This document shows, one piece after another, positions 45,501 through 53,438 of a stretch of 64,000 nt of DNA. The stretch covers positions 3,133,001 to 3,197,000 of the forward strand of contig NZ_LT222319.1 in NCBI RefSeq assembly GCF_900074915.1, read 5' to 3'. A model generated the notes under the pieces. That model worked only from the letters and a program-made list of their open reading frames with translations. It did no database searches and was not told where the DNA came from. A program made the position numbers and the translations under genes. Numbering within the stretch: the first letter of the stretch is position 1; each line of letters begins with the position of its first letter. Origin of the DNA: Pseudomonas cerasi (GTDB lineage: Bacteria; Pseudomonadota; Gammaproteobacteria; Pseudomonadales; Pseudomonadaceae).

Positions 45501-45861
45501 TGCTGGTGTAGCCGTCGATACGATTGTTACCGATGTCCTTGCCGGCCAGACGGTCACCGTTGGCGTCGAAGGTTTCAATGTGTTCGAGCAATTGCACGGC
45601 TCGAAACGCGGCACTTGAGTCCTTGGTGTAGTCACCGACCTGAGCAATCAGGTTTTCCCTGGCTTCCCCCCGGTCACCTCGCCCGCCGAGGTTTTTCAGC
45701 AGCGGGCTATCGTCGATGATCTGCTGAGCGGAGCGTTTGTCATCGGCAGGCAGTTGCCACTCGATACCCACCTCACGTGATTGCTGTACCGCCTGTTCCC
45801 AGGCTTTGGCATCGGTAGGATCGGTGGGTTTTTCAGTGCTGATCTTGCTAACAGTCGTCAT
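42568..45861 (-). pseudogene. HrpF/HrpK/NolX-type T3SS translocator split by an in-frame amber codon
   Basis: Read through one TAG (45061-45063) this is a single 1097-codon protein. It has three imperfect repeats of about 130 residues (near 45.80-45.43, 45.42-45.03 and 45.00-44.62 kb). Each carries an RSAQxIIDxxPLLxxLG-type segment, an FRAVQVL-type segment and xGTEAGRLxDFGKxGF. The stop replaces the Lys/Gln codon of the second repeat's GRL(K/Q)DFGK; CAG to TAG would suffice. The C-terminal third has hydrophobic stretches (GVLHGVSGLFMAGITIAKGA, GLGGLAGVAAGAYGIF, LPLLAGTLGLAAAGVGAVALLIPG) typical of pore-forming translocators. No signal peptide. ATG 45861 has GGAAGGAAA upstream; residues 1-266 precede the stop. 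A TTG at 45021 could restart the rest (817 residues). It lies left of the T3SS core genes and probably supplies its translocon. Confidence 0.78.
45061..45063 (-). other. Amber codon interrupting the translocator gene
   Basis: TAG lies at codon 267 in the frame of the protein. In the two other repeats the same position codes for Lys or Gln, and the downstream frame continues directly (DFGKHGFSSLSG), so only the stop interrupts it. Confidence 0.85.
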
Positions 45862-46095
45862 TGTTATTTCCTTCCATTGGCCACCCGACATTCCATGGCG
45901 TTACAACGCCGCTCGTGCAGGCAGCGCGCGCCGCTACGGATTGGTCTGGTGCGAGACGGGCCTTTGCAGGCAGAGGCACGGAGCCTGGATAACTGTCAGG
46001 CGTCCGCTATCAATTACGATTAGAAAGACTTTGCATTACGCCGCGCAACTTGCCGTACACCAGACGACCGGATACGGCGCAGGAAAGAGGCGAAC

Positions 46096-46830
46096 TTATC
46101 GTGCGCGGCTCAGCGTCTGAAGTAACAGGGCATCTTCGATTGCCGCACCGCTGGCCGTGTTATCGAATATGCACCATGTTTCGACGCCCTCTTCCACCGA
46201 CGCCAGCGCCTGCCGACCCAGAAACTCCAGCCGTTGAGGGCCGTAGGCACTGTGGTAAATCTTCGGTGAGCCGTGCAGCCGCCAGTAGCGGGCGCCTGGC
46301 CATCCGCCAGGAACATGGCCCGCGCTGATCGGCGAAGGATCGGCTGCGACTCGTGCAATACGCTGATCGACCAGAAGTGCCTCGGCCTGGCACCAGGATT
46401 CATGACGCGGCTCAAGAACAAGTGTGCCGCTGTAACGACTGCGCAGCACTTTAAAAAAGCGTTCTGCGACATCCGGAATATAGTCAAGAGAAGGCGGTAG
46501 TTGAATAAGCAGGCAACCCAGTTTTTCACCCAGCTCACTGCACTGGGAAAGAAACACATCCAGTAACACTTCAGTATCCTGCAACCGTTGATCATGAGTA
46601 ATCAGTTTGGGGATCTTTACCGAAAAGCGAAAATCGTCAGGCACCGACTGTGCCCAGCGCCTGTAAGTCTGCGGACGGTGTGTCCTGTAGAACGAACTAT
46701 TGATTTCAACGGTGTTGAAGCGTGACGAATAACGTTGCAAATGAGTTCCGGCAGCGGAAAATTCAGCACAGTGCTCGCGCCCCAGACTCCAGCCCGCACA
46801 GCCTGTACGCAATAATAACGGGGTGTTCAA
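46096..46830 (-). CDS. DUF72 family protein
   Basis: A 244-residue TIM-barrel-like protein of the DUF72 family. It has the conserved RTGCAGWSL start, the NSSFYRTHRPQTYRRWAQSVPDDFRFSVKIPKLITHD region and LLIQLPPSLDY. Function is unknown. Its start overlaps the stop of the HhH protein gene upstream (ATGA), so the two are co-transcribed. Confidence 0.88.
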   Translation of the reverse strand: MNTPLLLRTGCAGWSLGREHCAEFSAAGTHLQRYSSRFNTVEINSSFYRTHRPQTYRRWAQSVPDDFRFSVKIPKLITHDQRLQDTEVLLDVFLSQCSELGEKLGCLLIQLPPSLDYIPDVAERFFKVLRSRYSGTLVLEPRHESWCQAEALLVDQRIARVAADPSPISAGHVPGGWPGARYWRLHGSPKIYHSAYGPQRLEFLGRQALASVEEGVETWCIFDNTASGAAIEDALLLQTLSRAR

Positions 46831-47258
46831 TACAGCACCTTGCCGGCTTCACGCATGAATATCTCCACAGTCTTGGGGCCAATGCCGTTGAAGGCTGCCA
46901 GACGTTTCTCGAAGTCTGCGCGGTCTTCGCTCGCCTCGTGGAGATTGCCGATCGTGCCCGCGTAGTCAGCGTTGAGCCCGGCACACAGCGCCAGCAGTCT
47001 ATCGGCCGTGGACTCGTCATAGCGCACGTAACGCGCTTCGCCGAGCATGCTGACCACCTCGCGATGGGTGCATTGGCCCAGTTTGCGCGGCGTGTCGCGG
47101 TCATGCTTTTCGATGATGACCCGGTACGCCTCACAGGCGATGGCCGACTGAATTCGCTTGCCCATCAGAAAACTTGCAATGAGCCACTTGAACAAGGCTT
47201 TTTCCCGGTCCTTGTCAAAGTCGATATGCAACTCTGCAGCATTGACGGTTCGATTCAT
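46827..47258 (-). CDS. HhH-GPD-like protein (DNA glycosylase-related)
   Basis: A 143-residue protein with a helix-hairpin-helix near the C-terminus (LAAFNGIGPKTVEIFMREAG), as in endonuclease III-type DNA glycosylases, but without the full length or iron-sulfur cysteines. A DNA-binding or repair-related role is possible. The ATG at 47258 is preferred; 17 further in-frame codons upstream look non-coding. Coupled to the DUF72 gene. Confidence 0.72.
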   Translation of the reverse strand: MNRTVNAAELHIDFDKDREKALFKWLIASFLMGKRIQSAIACEAYRVIIEKHDRDTPRKLGQCTHREVVSMLGEARYVRYDESTADRLLALCAGLNADYAGTIGNLHEASEDRADFEKRLAAFNGIGPKTVEIFMREAGKVLY

Positions 47259-47677
47259 GAGGTTCTCTGCAAGTGGACATACCGGTCGCATTAGTTCTGC
47301 AACCGTCATCTAAACGACCGTTCGGGCAAATGGCGTGTTGACAAAAAATCGTTACAAGTCGACCAACGGTAAACGGAGTGGCGGCTAACTGATGTCAATT
47401 AACGTGGGCGCGATTTGTGCATCGATCTCATAACAGTCATCTCATGTCACTAGACTTTCCGCTTTCCGGGCAGTCAACGCGTTAAATCAGGCATGCGGTC
47501 AGGCATTGGTGCACACCCGGTAACACGGAGTGTCCGCTCAGTTACAACTGATCTGCCGGAGGTCAACGGACGCTGGCAGATAAACGGAACACTCATCACC
47601 ACACGGACACAGATCGGGACCTTCATGCTCCTGCACGGTGCGGCGGCGCAGTTATTACTTCTGACACAGGTCTAAGC
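47259..47677. promoter_or_regulatory. Divergent spacer upstream of the winged-helix/NTPase regulator
   Basis: A 419-base spacer with AT-rich stretches such as TTGACAAAAAATCG (47338) and short palindromic runs. It must hold promoters for the regulator (+) and the HhH/DUF72 pair (-). A TTGACA is visible but no good -10 box at proper spacing, so no promoter is claimed. No gene was found. Confidence 0.4.
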
Positions 47678-50497
47678 ATGGATTTCGAAGCAAGCGGCCA
47701 GAACGAAATGGCCATTCAGGAAACAGGTGAGGCGTCGCGCAGCAACGAGGCCATTCACTTTGGCCCGTTCACCCTGCTTCCACGCGAATATTTGCTGCTC
47801 AAGGATTCACAGCCGGTGCCACTGGGCAGCCGCGCAATGGCATTGCTGGTCGCTTTTGCCACTCGGCCAGGCGAACTGCTGGAGAAAGCCGAACTGCTGG
47901 CACTGGCACGGCCAAGAGCGGTGGTCGAAGAATGCAACCTGCGTGCGCAAATCGTTGCCCTGCGCAGGGCACTGGATGCCGACGAGAATTACATTGTCAC
48001 TGTGCCGGGCCGTGGCTACCGATTCGTCGCGCCGGTCAGTGTGCAGCAGGCGGTCCGCCACGAACCTGCGCCAGCGGACACACTCGCCAGCGTAAGCGTG
48101 CCGGTAATCAACCGTCAGGTGCTTGGGCGTGACGAACTGATAGAGCAACTGTCGGAACTGACACTCTCCCGGCGTCTGTTGACCCTGAGCGGCCCGGGCG
48201 GCGTCGGCAAAACGACCGTTGCGCAGGCACTGGCTGACAGTCTGGCCGCGCAATCGGGCCTCAGCACCGCGTTCGTCGACCTGACGCCGGTCAACGGCAC
48301 GCAACCGATATTGGGCAGAATCGCCTCCGCACTGGGGCTTAGCGCCGAAAACGAACAACCGTTGCACGACATACCGCCATCGCTGGTCGGTCGCCCGCAA
48401 TTGCTGGTGCTCGATAACTGCGAGCATGTGCTCGACGAAACCGCCGCTGCCGTCGAAGCGTTGCTGGCCAATGCACCGCTATGCTGCATCGTGGTGACCA
48501 GTCGCGAACCGCTGCGTGCGCAGGGCGAATGGGTGCATGAACTCGGCCCGCTGCAAGTGCCTGATGAGCACGAAGTGCTCACTGCCGCGCAGGCCATGGG
48601 CTATTCCGGGGTGGCGCTCTTCGTGACCCGTGCCAGAGAGCAGGACCCCGAGTTTGCCTTCAATGACGGTGACGCCGGAACGGTCGCCGCCATCTGCCGC
48701 AAACTCGACGGTAATCCACTGGCCATCGAACTGGCTGCTGCACGCGCCAGGACCTTCGGTATTCATGACCTGGTCGGCCTACTGGACGGCAGTTTTCGAC
48801 TGCAGATGACCGGCCTTCGCACCGCCTTGCCACGCCAGCGCTCGCTGAGTGCCAAGCTGGACTGGACCTACGGAATGCTCACCGGGCACGAGCAGGCGTT
48901 GCTGCGCCAGCTGTCGATATTCAACGGTTCATTCACCATTGACGGGGTCATGGCGATCGTCAACATCGGTTTGCCGGACGTGCGGATGACATTGCCGATG
49001 CTCGAAAGCCTGCTGGAAAAATCGCTGCTCGGCCCCTTCGATCACAGCCAGGGCAAGCGCTTCAGGCTGCTGGAAACGACACGTCTCTACGCCCACGAAA
49101 AACTGGTGCAGTTCGATGATGTACCACGCCTGTGCCGCGCTCACGCTCAATGGGCACTGACCCTTCTGGAACAAGGCAAACAGGATCTCGAACAAATGCC
49201 CCAGGAGCTCTGGACCCAGCGTTACGGTATAGAGATCGACACCATTCGAGCGGCCCTCACCTGGGCGTTCTCGGCCGAGGGCGACCGCCAGCTGGGGGTC
49301 GAACTGACGCTGTGCAGTTCGCCATTGTGGCTGCGGCTGTCGCTGGTGCGCGAATATCAGGACTGGGTAAACCACGGCCTGCCCCGGCAGGTGGAAGAGG
49401 CACACATGGATCGTCGGCAGCGCATGCGTCTGCTGACCATGTCCGGCAGCATTCTGATGCTGACCTACGGTGCGGGACAGAAAATGCGCGAAGTCTGGCA
49501 GCAGGTCGGTGAAGATGCCGAAGCGCTGGACGACTCCGAATACCGCCTGCGGGCGCTGTGGGGCAAGTGGAACGACCACACCTGCAGCAACAAGCATCTG
49601 CAGGGTACGCAGGTCGCCTCGCAATTTCTGGCACTGGGCAAGGATTACCGCATTGCTGACTGCCAGTTGCTGGGCAGACGCATGCGCGCCACCAGCGCGT
49701 TCTATATGGGCGATATGAAGACGGCGCGTCAGGCCATCGAAGAAGCACTTGGCGCCCCGCGCTCGCCGTCCTCACACATTATCGACATGCACTTCGACCA
49801 GCGTATTGCAGCGCAGTCGCTGCGGGCCCAGGTTCAGTTGCTGATCGGCAATACCGGCCAGGCGATGGTCGCCCTGGAAACCAATGTGCAACAGGCTATT
49901 GCACTGAGTCATCCTGCAACCTTGTGGTACACGCTGGCGATCAGTGCGATCCCGGCGACGCTGATTGCCGGTACGCTGCACAAGACGCGGCATTTCCTCA
50001 AGCTGCTCAAACAGAGCAGCGAACGTCAGCCCCTGCATGTCTGGCGCCAGCTGACCAGTTGCTATGAAAGCATTCTGGCGATTCGCGAAGGCGATGCCGC
50101 AACGGGTGTGCCGCTATTAGGAGAAGCCCTGCAGCAGTTGCGCAACCATGTGGAAACGCCGCTGCATGCGATGCTGCACACCGAGTACGCATCAGGTCTG
50201 GCGGCACTCAGACTCGAACCTCTGGCACTGGAAATTCTCGATGAGCTTCATATCGGCGCGGTAGAAAATCATGACCGCTGGTATTTGCCGGAGATCATGC
50301 GGGTCAAGGCCCAACTGATGCTCGACCAGCCGCATGACTACTCGCTTGAGGATGTACGCATGATGCTTGCTCAGGCACTGGACACGGCACGTGAGGACGG
50401 TACGCATTTCTGGGCATGGCGCATCAACACCGACCTCAACCGTCTGAAGGTGGTGCGCGGCACACCGGCAACCCGCTACAGTCCGATGGTGCACTGA
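47678..50497 (+). CDS. Winged-helix transcriptional regulator with NB-ARC-like ATPase and helical repeats
   Basis: A 939-residue protein. An OmpR-type winged helix (about residues 27-120; ending VTVPGRGYRFVAP) is followed by a P-loop ATPase with Walker A SGPGGVGKTT (about residue 170), Walker B LLVLDNCEH (about 242) and SREPLRAQGE as sensor. The remainder is helical, TPR-like (repeated WTLxLLEQ-, LGRRMRATSAFYMGDM- and LRAQVQLLIGNTGQA-type segments). This is the STAND architecture found in large signal-integrating regulators. No transmembrane segment. It ends 142 bases from the sctU stop, in convergent orientation, beside the T3SS genes; control of that cluster is a reasonable but untested guess. 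Confidence 0.82.
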   Translation: MDFEASGQNEMAIQETGEASRSNEAIHFGPFTLLPREYLLLKDSQPVPLGSRAMALLVAFATRPGELLEKAELLALARPRAVVEECNLRAQIVALRRALDADENYIVTVPGRGYRFVAPVSVQQAVRHEPAPADTLASVSVPVINRQVLGRDELIEQLSELTLSRRLLTLSGPGGVGKTTVAQALADSLAAQSGLSTAFVDLTPVNGTQPILGRIASALGLSAENEQPLHDIPPSLVGRPQLLVLDNCEHVLDETAAAVEALLANAPLCCIVVTSREPLRAQGEWVHELGPLQVPDEHEVLTAAQAMGYSGVALFVTRAREQDPEFAFNDGDAGTVAAICRKLDGNPLAIELAAARARTFGIHDLVGLLDGSFRLQMTGLRTALPRQRSLSAKLDWTYGMLTGHEQALLRQLSIFNGSFTIDGVMAIVNIGLPDVRMTLPMLESLLEKSLLGPFDHSQGKRFRLLETTRLYAHEKLVQFDDVPRLCRAHAQWALTLLEQGKQDLEQMPQELWTQRYGIEIDTIRAALTWAFSAEGDRQLGVELTLCSSPLWLRLSLVREYQDWVNHGLPRQVEEAHMDRRQRMRLLTMSGSILMLTYGAGQKMREVWQQVGEDAEALDDSEYRLRALWGKWNDHTCSNKHLQGTQVASQFLALGKDYRIADCQLLGRRMRATSAFYMGDMKTARQAIEEALGAPRSPSSHIIDMHFDQRIAAQSLRAQVQLLIGNTGQAMVALETNVQQAIALSHPATLWYTLAISAIPATLIAGTLHKTRHFLKLLKQSSERQPLHVWRQLTSCYESILAIREGDAATGVPLLGEALQQLRNHVETPLHAMLHTEYASGLAALRLEPLALEILDELHIGAVENHDRWYLPEIMRVKAQLMLDQPHDYSLEDVRMMLAQALDTAREDGTHFWAWRINTDLNRLKVVRGTPATRYSPMVH

Positions 50498-50639
50498 ATA
50501 CACGAGGCTTGCCCCGGAGGTCAGCGTTGGCCTGTAGTTTCAAGCCGGGCACAGAATGTCCAGAACATGTTCACCGAGGCGTGAGGAGCGACAGCGCTGT
50601 CACCGTGCAGCGCGCCAGAGACGTGCGGGGTGGCTGACA

Positions 50640-51686
50640 TCAGATCAGCCGCTGGGCCACCAATGCATCCGCTACCGCCTGGAAGGTGTTTTCCGGCACC
50701 GGGTCGCCCGCCACGCTTCGCTTTGCAATCGACTCGGCAAGACTTGCGTCGGGCCACAGAGCAATGCCCAGTGGCGCGGCGTCGGCCAGCAATGCGGCGG
50801 ACTCGTGCTGTGCGGCGCGACAGACGACTATCGGCACTGGCGTTTCGCCGCGAACATAACGCACGCCCACCACCCAGCCGCCAGCATCGCCAATCATCAA
50901 TGAAGCCCGCGCCAACCCGAGCTTGGTCGCCAGGGCCTGCATTTCGCGCCGTTGGCGCTGACGTTCGCGTTTGATCATCGGGTCGCCGTCGACGTCCTTG
51001 CGTTCGCGTTTCTGCTCGCTGTGGCTCATTTTCATTTCTCGACCAAACAGCCAGCGCTGCATCAGCACATCCACTGCACCAACCAGCAGAAACGCAGCCA
51101 GCACGGTGAACACCAGCGGTTTGAGGACCAGATAAAACGTCGATTCAATGCAGCCCTCACCACAGCGCGACGACTCCATCAGCGCTTGCAGGGCCTGACG
51201 ACCGACCACATAGAACGCCAGCCCCAGCAGTACCACCTTGACCAGCCCCTTAAGAAACTCAATCAGGTTGCGCATCGCAAAAATGCGTTTGAATCCCTCG
51301 GCAGGGTTGATGCGTTTGATGTCCGGCTGAATGGGCTCCACCGAAAACACCACCCCACGCATCGTCACGATGTTGGTCAGAATCACCGCCGCGACCGTTA
51401 CCGCCACCACTGGCAAGGTAATGCCGATGACGATCTGCTCGGCATGATCGAGCAGCCGCGGCCAGACATCGTTGAAGGGCTCGATGTAAATCAATGCCGC
51501 GAGATCAATCAAGGCCTCGACCTGCGCACGCGCCTTGGGCAGCAGCACCGAAATACACAACGTACACAACAGAATGACCATGCCGGAGACCAGGTCCTGG
51601 CTTTTTGCGACCTGACCCTTCTTGCGCGCATCGCGCAGCTTCTTGTCCGTGGCCGGCTGGCTTTTCTCCTCGCTGGATTCGCCCAT
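50640..51686 (-). CDS. sctU: T3SS export apparatus switch protein SctU, lacking the NPTH site
   Basis: A 348-residue SctU (YscU/HrcU/FlhB family) with a basic N-terminus (KKLRDARKKGQVAKSQDL), four transmembrane helices and a cytoplasmic domain that ends in LVAQRLI. In family members NPTH precedes the AVAxxY segment and self-cleaves between Asn and Pro, enabling substrate switching. Here the aligned site reads DAGG at residues 267-270 (GDAGGWVVGVRYVRGETPVP). The flanking family sequence RGETPVP is intact, so the substitution is real and not a frameshift. Its start overlaps the sctT stop. Confidence 0.9.
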   Translation of the reverse strand: MGESSEEKSQPATDKKLRDARKKGQVAKSQDLVSGMVILLCTLCISVLLPKARAQVEALIDLAALIYIEPFNDVWPRLLDHAEQIVIGITLPVVAVTVAAVILTNIVTMRGVVFSVEPIQPDIKRINPAEGFKRIFAMRNLIEFLKGLVKVVLLGLAFYVVGRQALQALMESSRCGEGCIESTFYLVLKPLVFTVLAAFLLVGAVDVLMQRWLFGREMKMSHSEQKRERKDVDGDPMIKRERQRQRREMQALATKLGLARASLMIGDAGGWVVGVRYVRGETPVPIVVCRAAQHESAALLADAAPLGIALWPDASLAESIAKRSVAGDPVPENTFQAVADALVAQRLI

Positions 51687-52501
51687 CAGCCGCCCTCGAC
51701 CGCGAGCGCCTTGAGCACCTCGATGGTGCCTCGGAACTGTGCCAGTTGATCGATCATCACCGGGATCAGAAAGCCGATGTAGACCACCATCAACACCGAG
51801 AAAAACAGATTCTTGACCGGTAATGACAGGTCAAAAATATGCAGACTGGGGGCCATGCGTGACAGATAGGCCAGCATCAGATCCGTGATCAGCATGGCGA
51901 TCAGCAGCGGCGCGACCATCAACACACCGATGCGCATCACCTGATCGAGAATCGCCAGAATCGACGTCAACGCCGCGCTGCTGAACAGCGGTGTAAATTC
52001 GGTCACCGGCCAGAGTTGATAGCTGTGGTAATAGCCGTCCACCATCAGGATGAAGCCGCCGGACATGAAAAACAGCGTGATCAGCATAACGGTGAGCAAG
52101 GTCGCCATCACGCTCGCCTCCCCCTGTCCAAGCGGGTCGACCAGTTGTTCCATGGTCGACCCACGCTGCAGGTCGATCAGCTCGCCTGCCACCTCGGCGG
52201 CCCAGAACGGGATGCCGAACAACAGCCCGATCAGCAACCCGATCAGCAATTCCTTGATCATCAACCCAGCCAGAAAGAATCCGCTGTGCTCGGGCATGGA
52301 GGTGAACGCGGAGAAAACGGGAAGGATCATCGGCACCGAGATGGCGACCGCCACGCAACCCCGAATCATGCCGGTCAGGCCCAAACGGTTGAATGCCGGC
52401 GTGATGATCACCACACCCATGGCCCGCGACGCAGCCAGCGATGTCGAACTGATCACCGGGTAGGCAACTTCGATGAACGCGTTGGTCAGATCAGCGCCCA
52501 T
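51686..52501 (-). CDS. sctT: T3SS export apparatus protein SctT
   Basis: A 271-residue polytopic protein of the SctT/FliR family, part of the SctRST export gate in the inner membrane. It has the family region AGELIDLQRGSTMEQLVDPLGQGEAS and about six hydrophobic helices. It follows sctS by six bases and its stop overlaps sctU. Membrane gate role is inferred from the family. Confidence 0.9.
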   Translation of the reverse strand: MGADLTNAFIEVAYPVISSTSLAASRAMGVVIITPAFNRLGLTGMIRGCVAVAISVPMILPVFSAFTSMPEHSGFFLAGLMIKELLIGLLIGLLFGIPFWAAEVAGELIDLQRGSTMEQLVDPLGQGEASVMATLLTVMLITLFFMSGGFILMVDGYYHSYQLWPVTEFTPLFSSAALTSILAILDQVMRIGVLMVAPLLIAMLITDLMLAYLSRMAPSLHIFDLSLPVKNLFFSVLMVVYIGFLIPVMIDQLAQFRGTIEVLKALAVEGG

Positions 52502-52507
52502 GGCTGT

Positions 52508-52777
52508 TCAACGCGTCCACAGCGGAAAATTGTCCAGCACCTGATTACCCAGCTCGGCCACCTGCCCTGCCAGCAACGGCCCGACGAATACGATGACCAG
52601 CAGCACGCCTACCAGCTTGACCACTTGCGGCAAGGTCTGGTCCTGAATCTGGGTCAGCGCCTGCAGCAGTCCCACGCCCAATCCCACCACAATCGCCACG
52701 ATCAGCGCAGGTGCGGACAGCAGCAGCACAGTCATCAGCGCCTGATTCATCAGCGAAAGAAATACGTCCTGGCCCAT
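52508..52777 (-). CDS. sctS: T3SS export apparatus protein SctS
   Basis: An 89-residue protein with two transmembrane helices (LLLSAPALIVAIVVGLGVGL and VKLVGVLLVIVFVGPLLAG) and the connecting LQALTQIQDQTLP loop that defines the SctS/FliQ family. It sits between sctR and sctT, four bases after sctR. Confidence 0.93.
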   Translation of the reverse strand: MGQDVFLSLMNQALMTVLLLSAPALIVAIVVGLGVGLLQALTQIQDQTLPQVVKLVGVLLVIVFVGPLLAGQVAELGNQVLDNFPLWTR

Positions 52778-52781
52778 GACT

Positions 52782-53438
52782 TCAGCCCCCGTAGCTTAAA
52801 ATCAGCCCGTGCATCAGGCGTGACCAGCCACTGAGGGCCACGAACAGGAATATCTTCAGCGGAATTGAAATCAACGTGGGCGAAACCATCGACATACCCA
52901 TGGCCATCAAGACATTGGACACCAGCAGATCAACGACCAGAAACGGGATGTACAGTAAAAAGCCGATTTCAAAGGCCCGAGTCAGTTCGGAGCTGACGAA
53001 TGCCGGGATCAGCACCACCAGATCATCATCGCGCAGGTCAGCACGTGCCTCCGGTGACCAGATGGTTTCGGTCGCCTGCACGAAAAACCCGCGCTCGCTT
53101 TCGTTGGCGAACTTCGACAGATGTGCCTGCAAGGGCGGCCGCAAGGCGCTGCCCAATTCCTCGAGCTGCTGAACGTTCTGCAGACTCAGATCGCGGCCCT
53201 GCACCTGCCGATACATGTCGCCGATCAGCGGCGTGGTGACGTAGACCGACAGGATCAGCGCGATGCCGTAAAGCACCAGGTTCGGTGGTGTCTGCTGTAC
53301 GCCCAGTGCGTTGCGGATCAGGAACAGCACCACGGATATTTTCATGAAACCGGTCAGGGTCACCACGGCCAGGGGAATCAGTCCGATGGTGGCAACGACC
53401 AGAATGATCTCGATCAAATTCGGCTGGTAACCGTTCAT
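52782..53438 (-). CDS. sctR: T3SS export apparatus protein SctR
   Basis: A 218-residue SctR/FliP family protein. Family markers are the IPLAVVTLTGFMKISVVLFLIRNALGVQQTPPN region and FLLYIPFLVVDLLVSNVLMAMGM near the C-terminus. Four membrane segments form part of the export gate. Its start overlaps the stop of sctQ (ATGA). Confidence 0.95.
   Translation of the reverse strand: MNGYQPNLIEIILVVATIGLIPLAVVTLTGFMKISVVLFLIRNALGVQQTPPNLVLYGIALILSVYVTTPLIGDMYRQVQGRDLSLQNVQQLEELGSALRPPLQAHLSKFANESERGFFVQATETIWSPEARADLRDDDLVVLIPAFVSSELTRAFEIGFLLYIPFLVVDLLVSNVLMAMGMSMVSPTLISIPLKIFLFVALSGWSRLMHGLILSYGG

Noticed and set aside
43726..45618. A 630-codon plus-strand ORF opposite the translocator gene
   Set aside because: The sense strand shows repeats and translocator-like segments; the antisense frame only reflects codon bias and repeats.
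47338..47366. Sigma-70 promoter from TTGACA at 47338
   Set aside because: No convincing -10 element lies 16-18 bases downstream.
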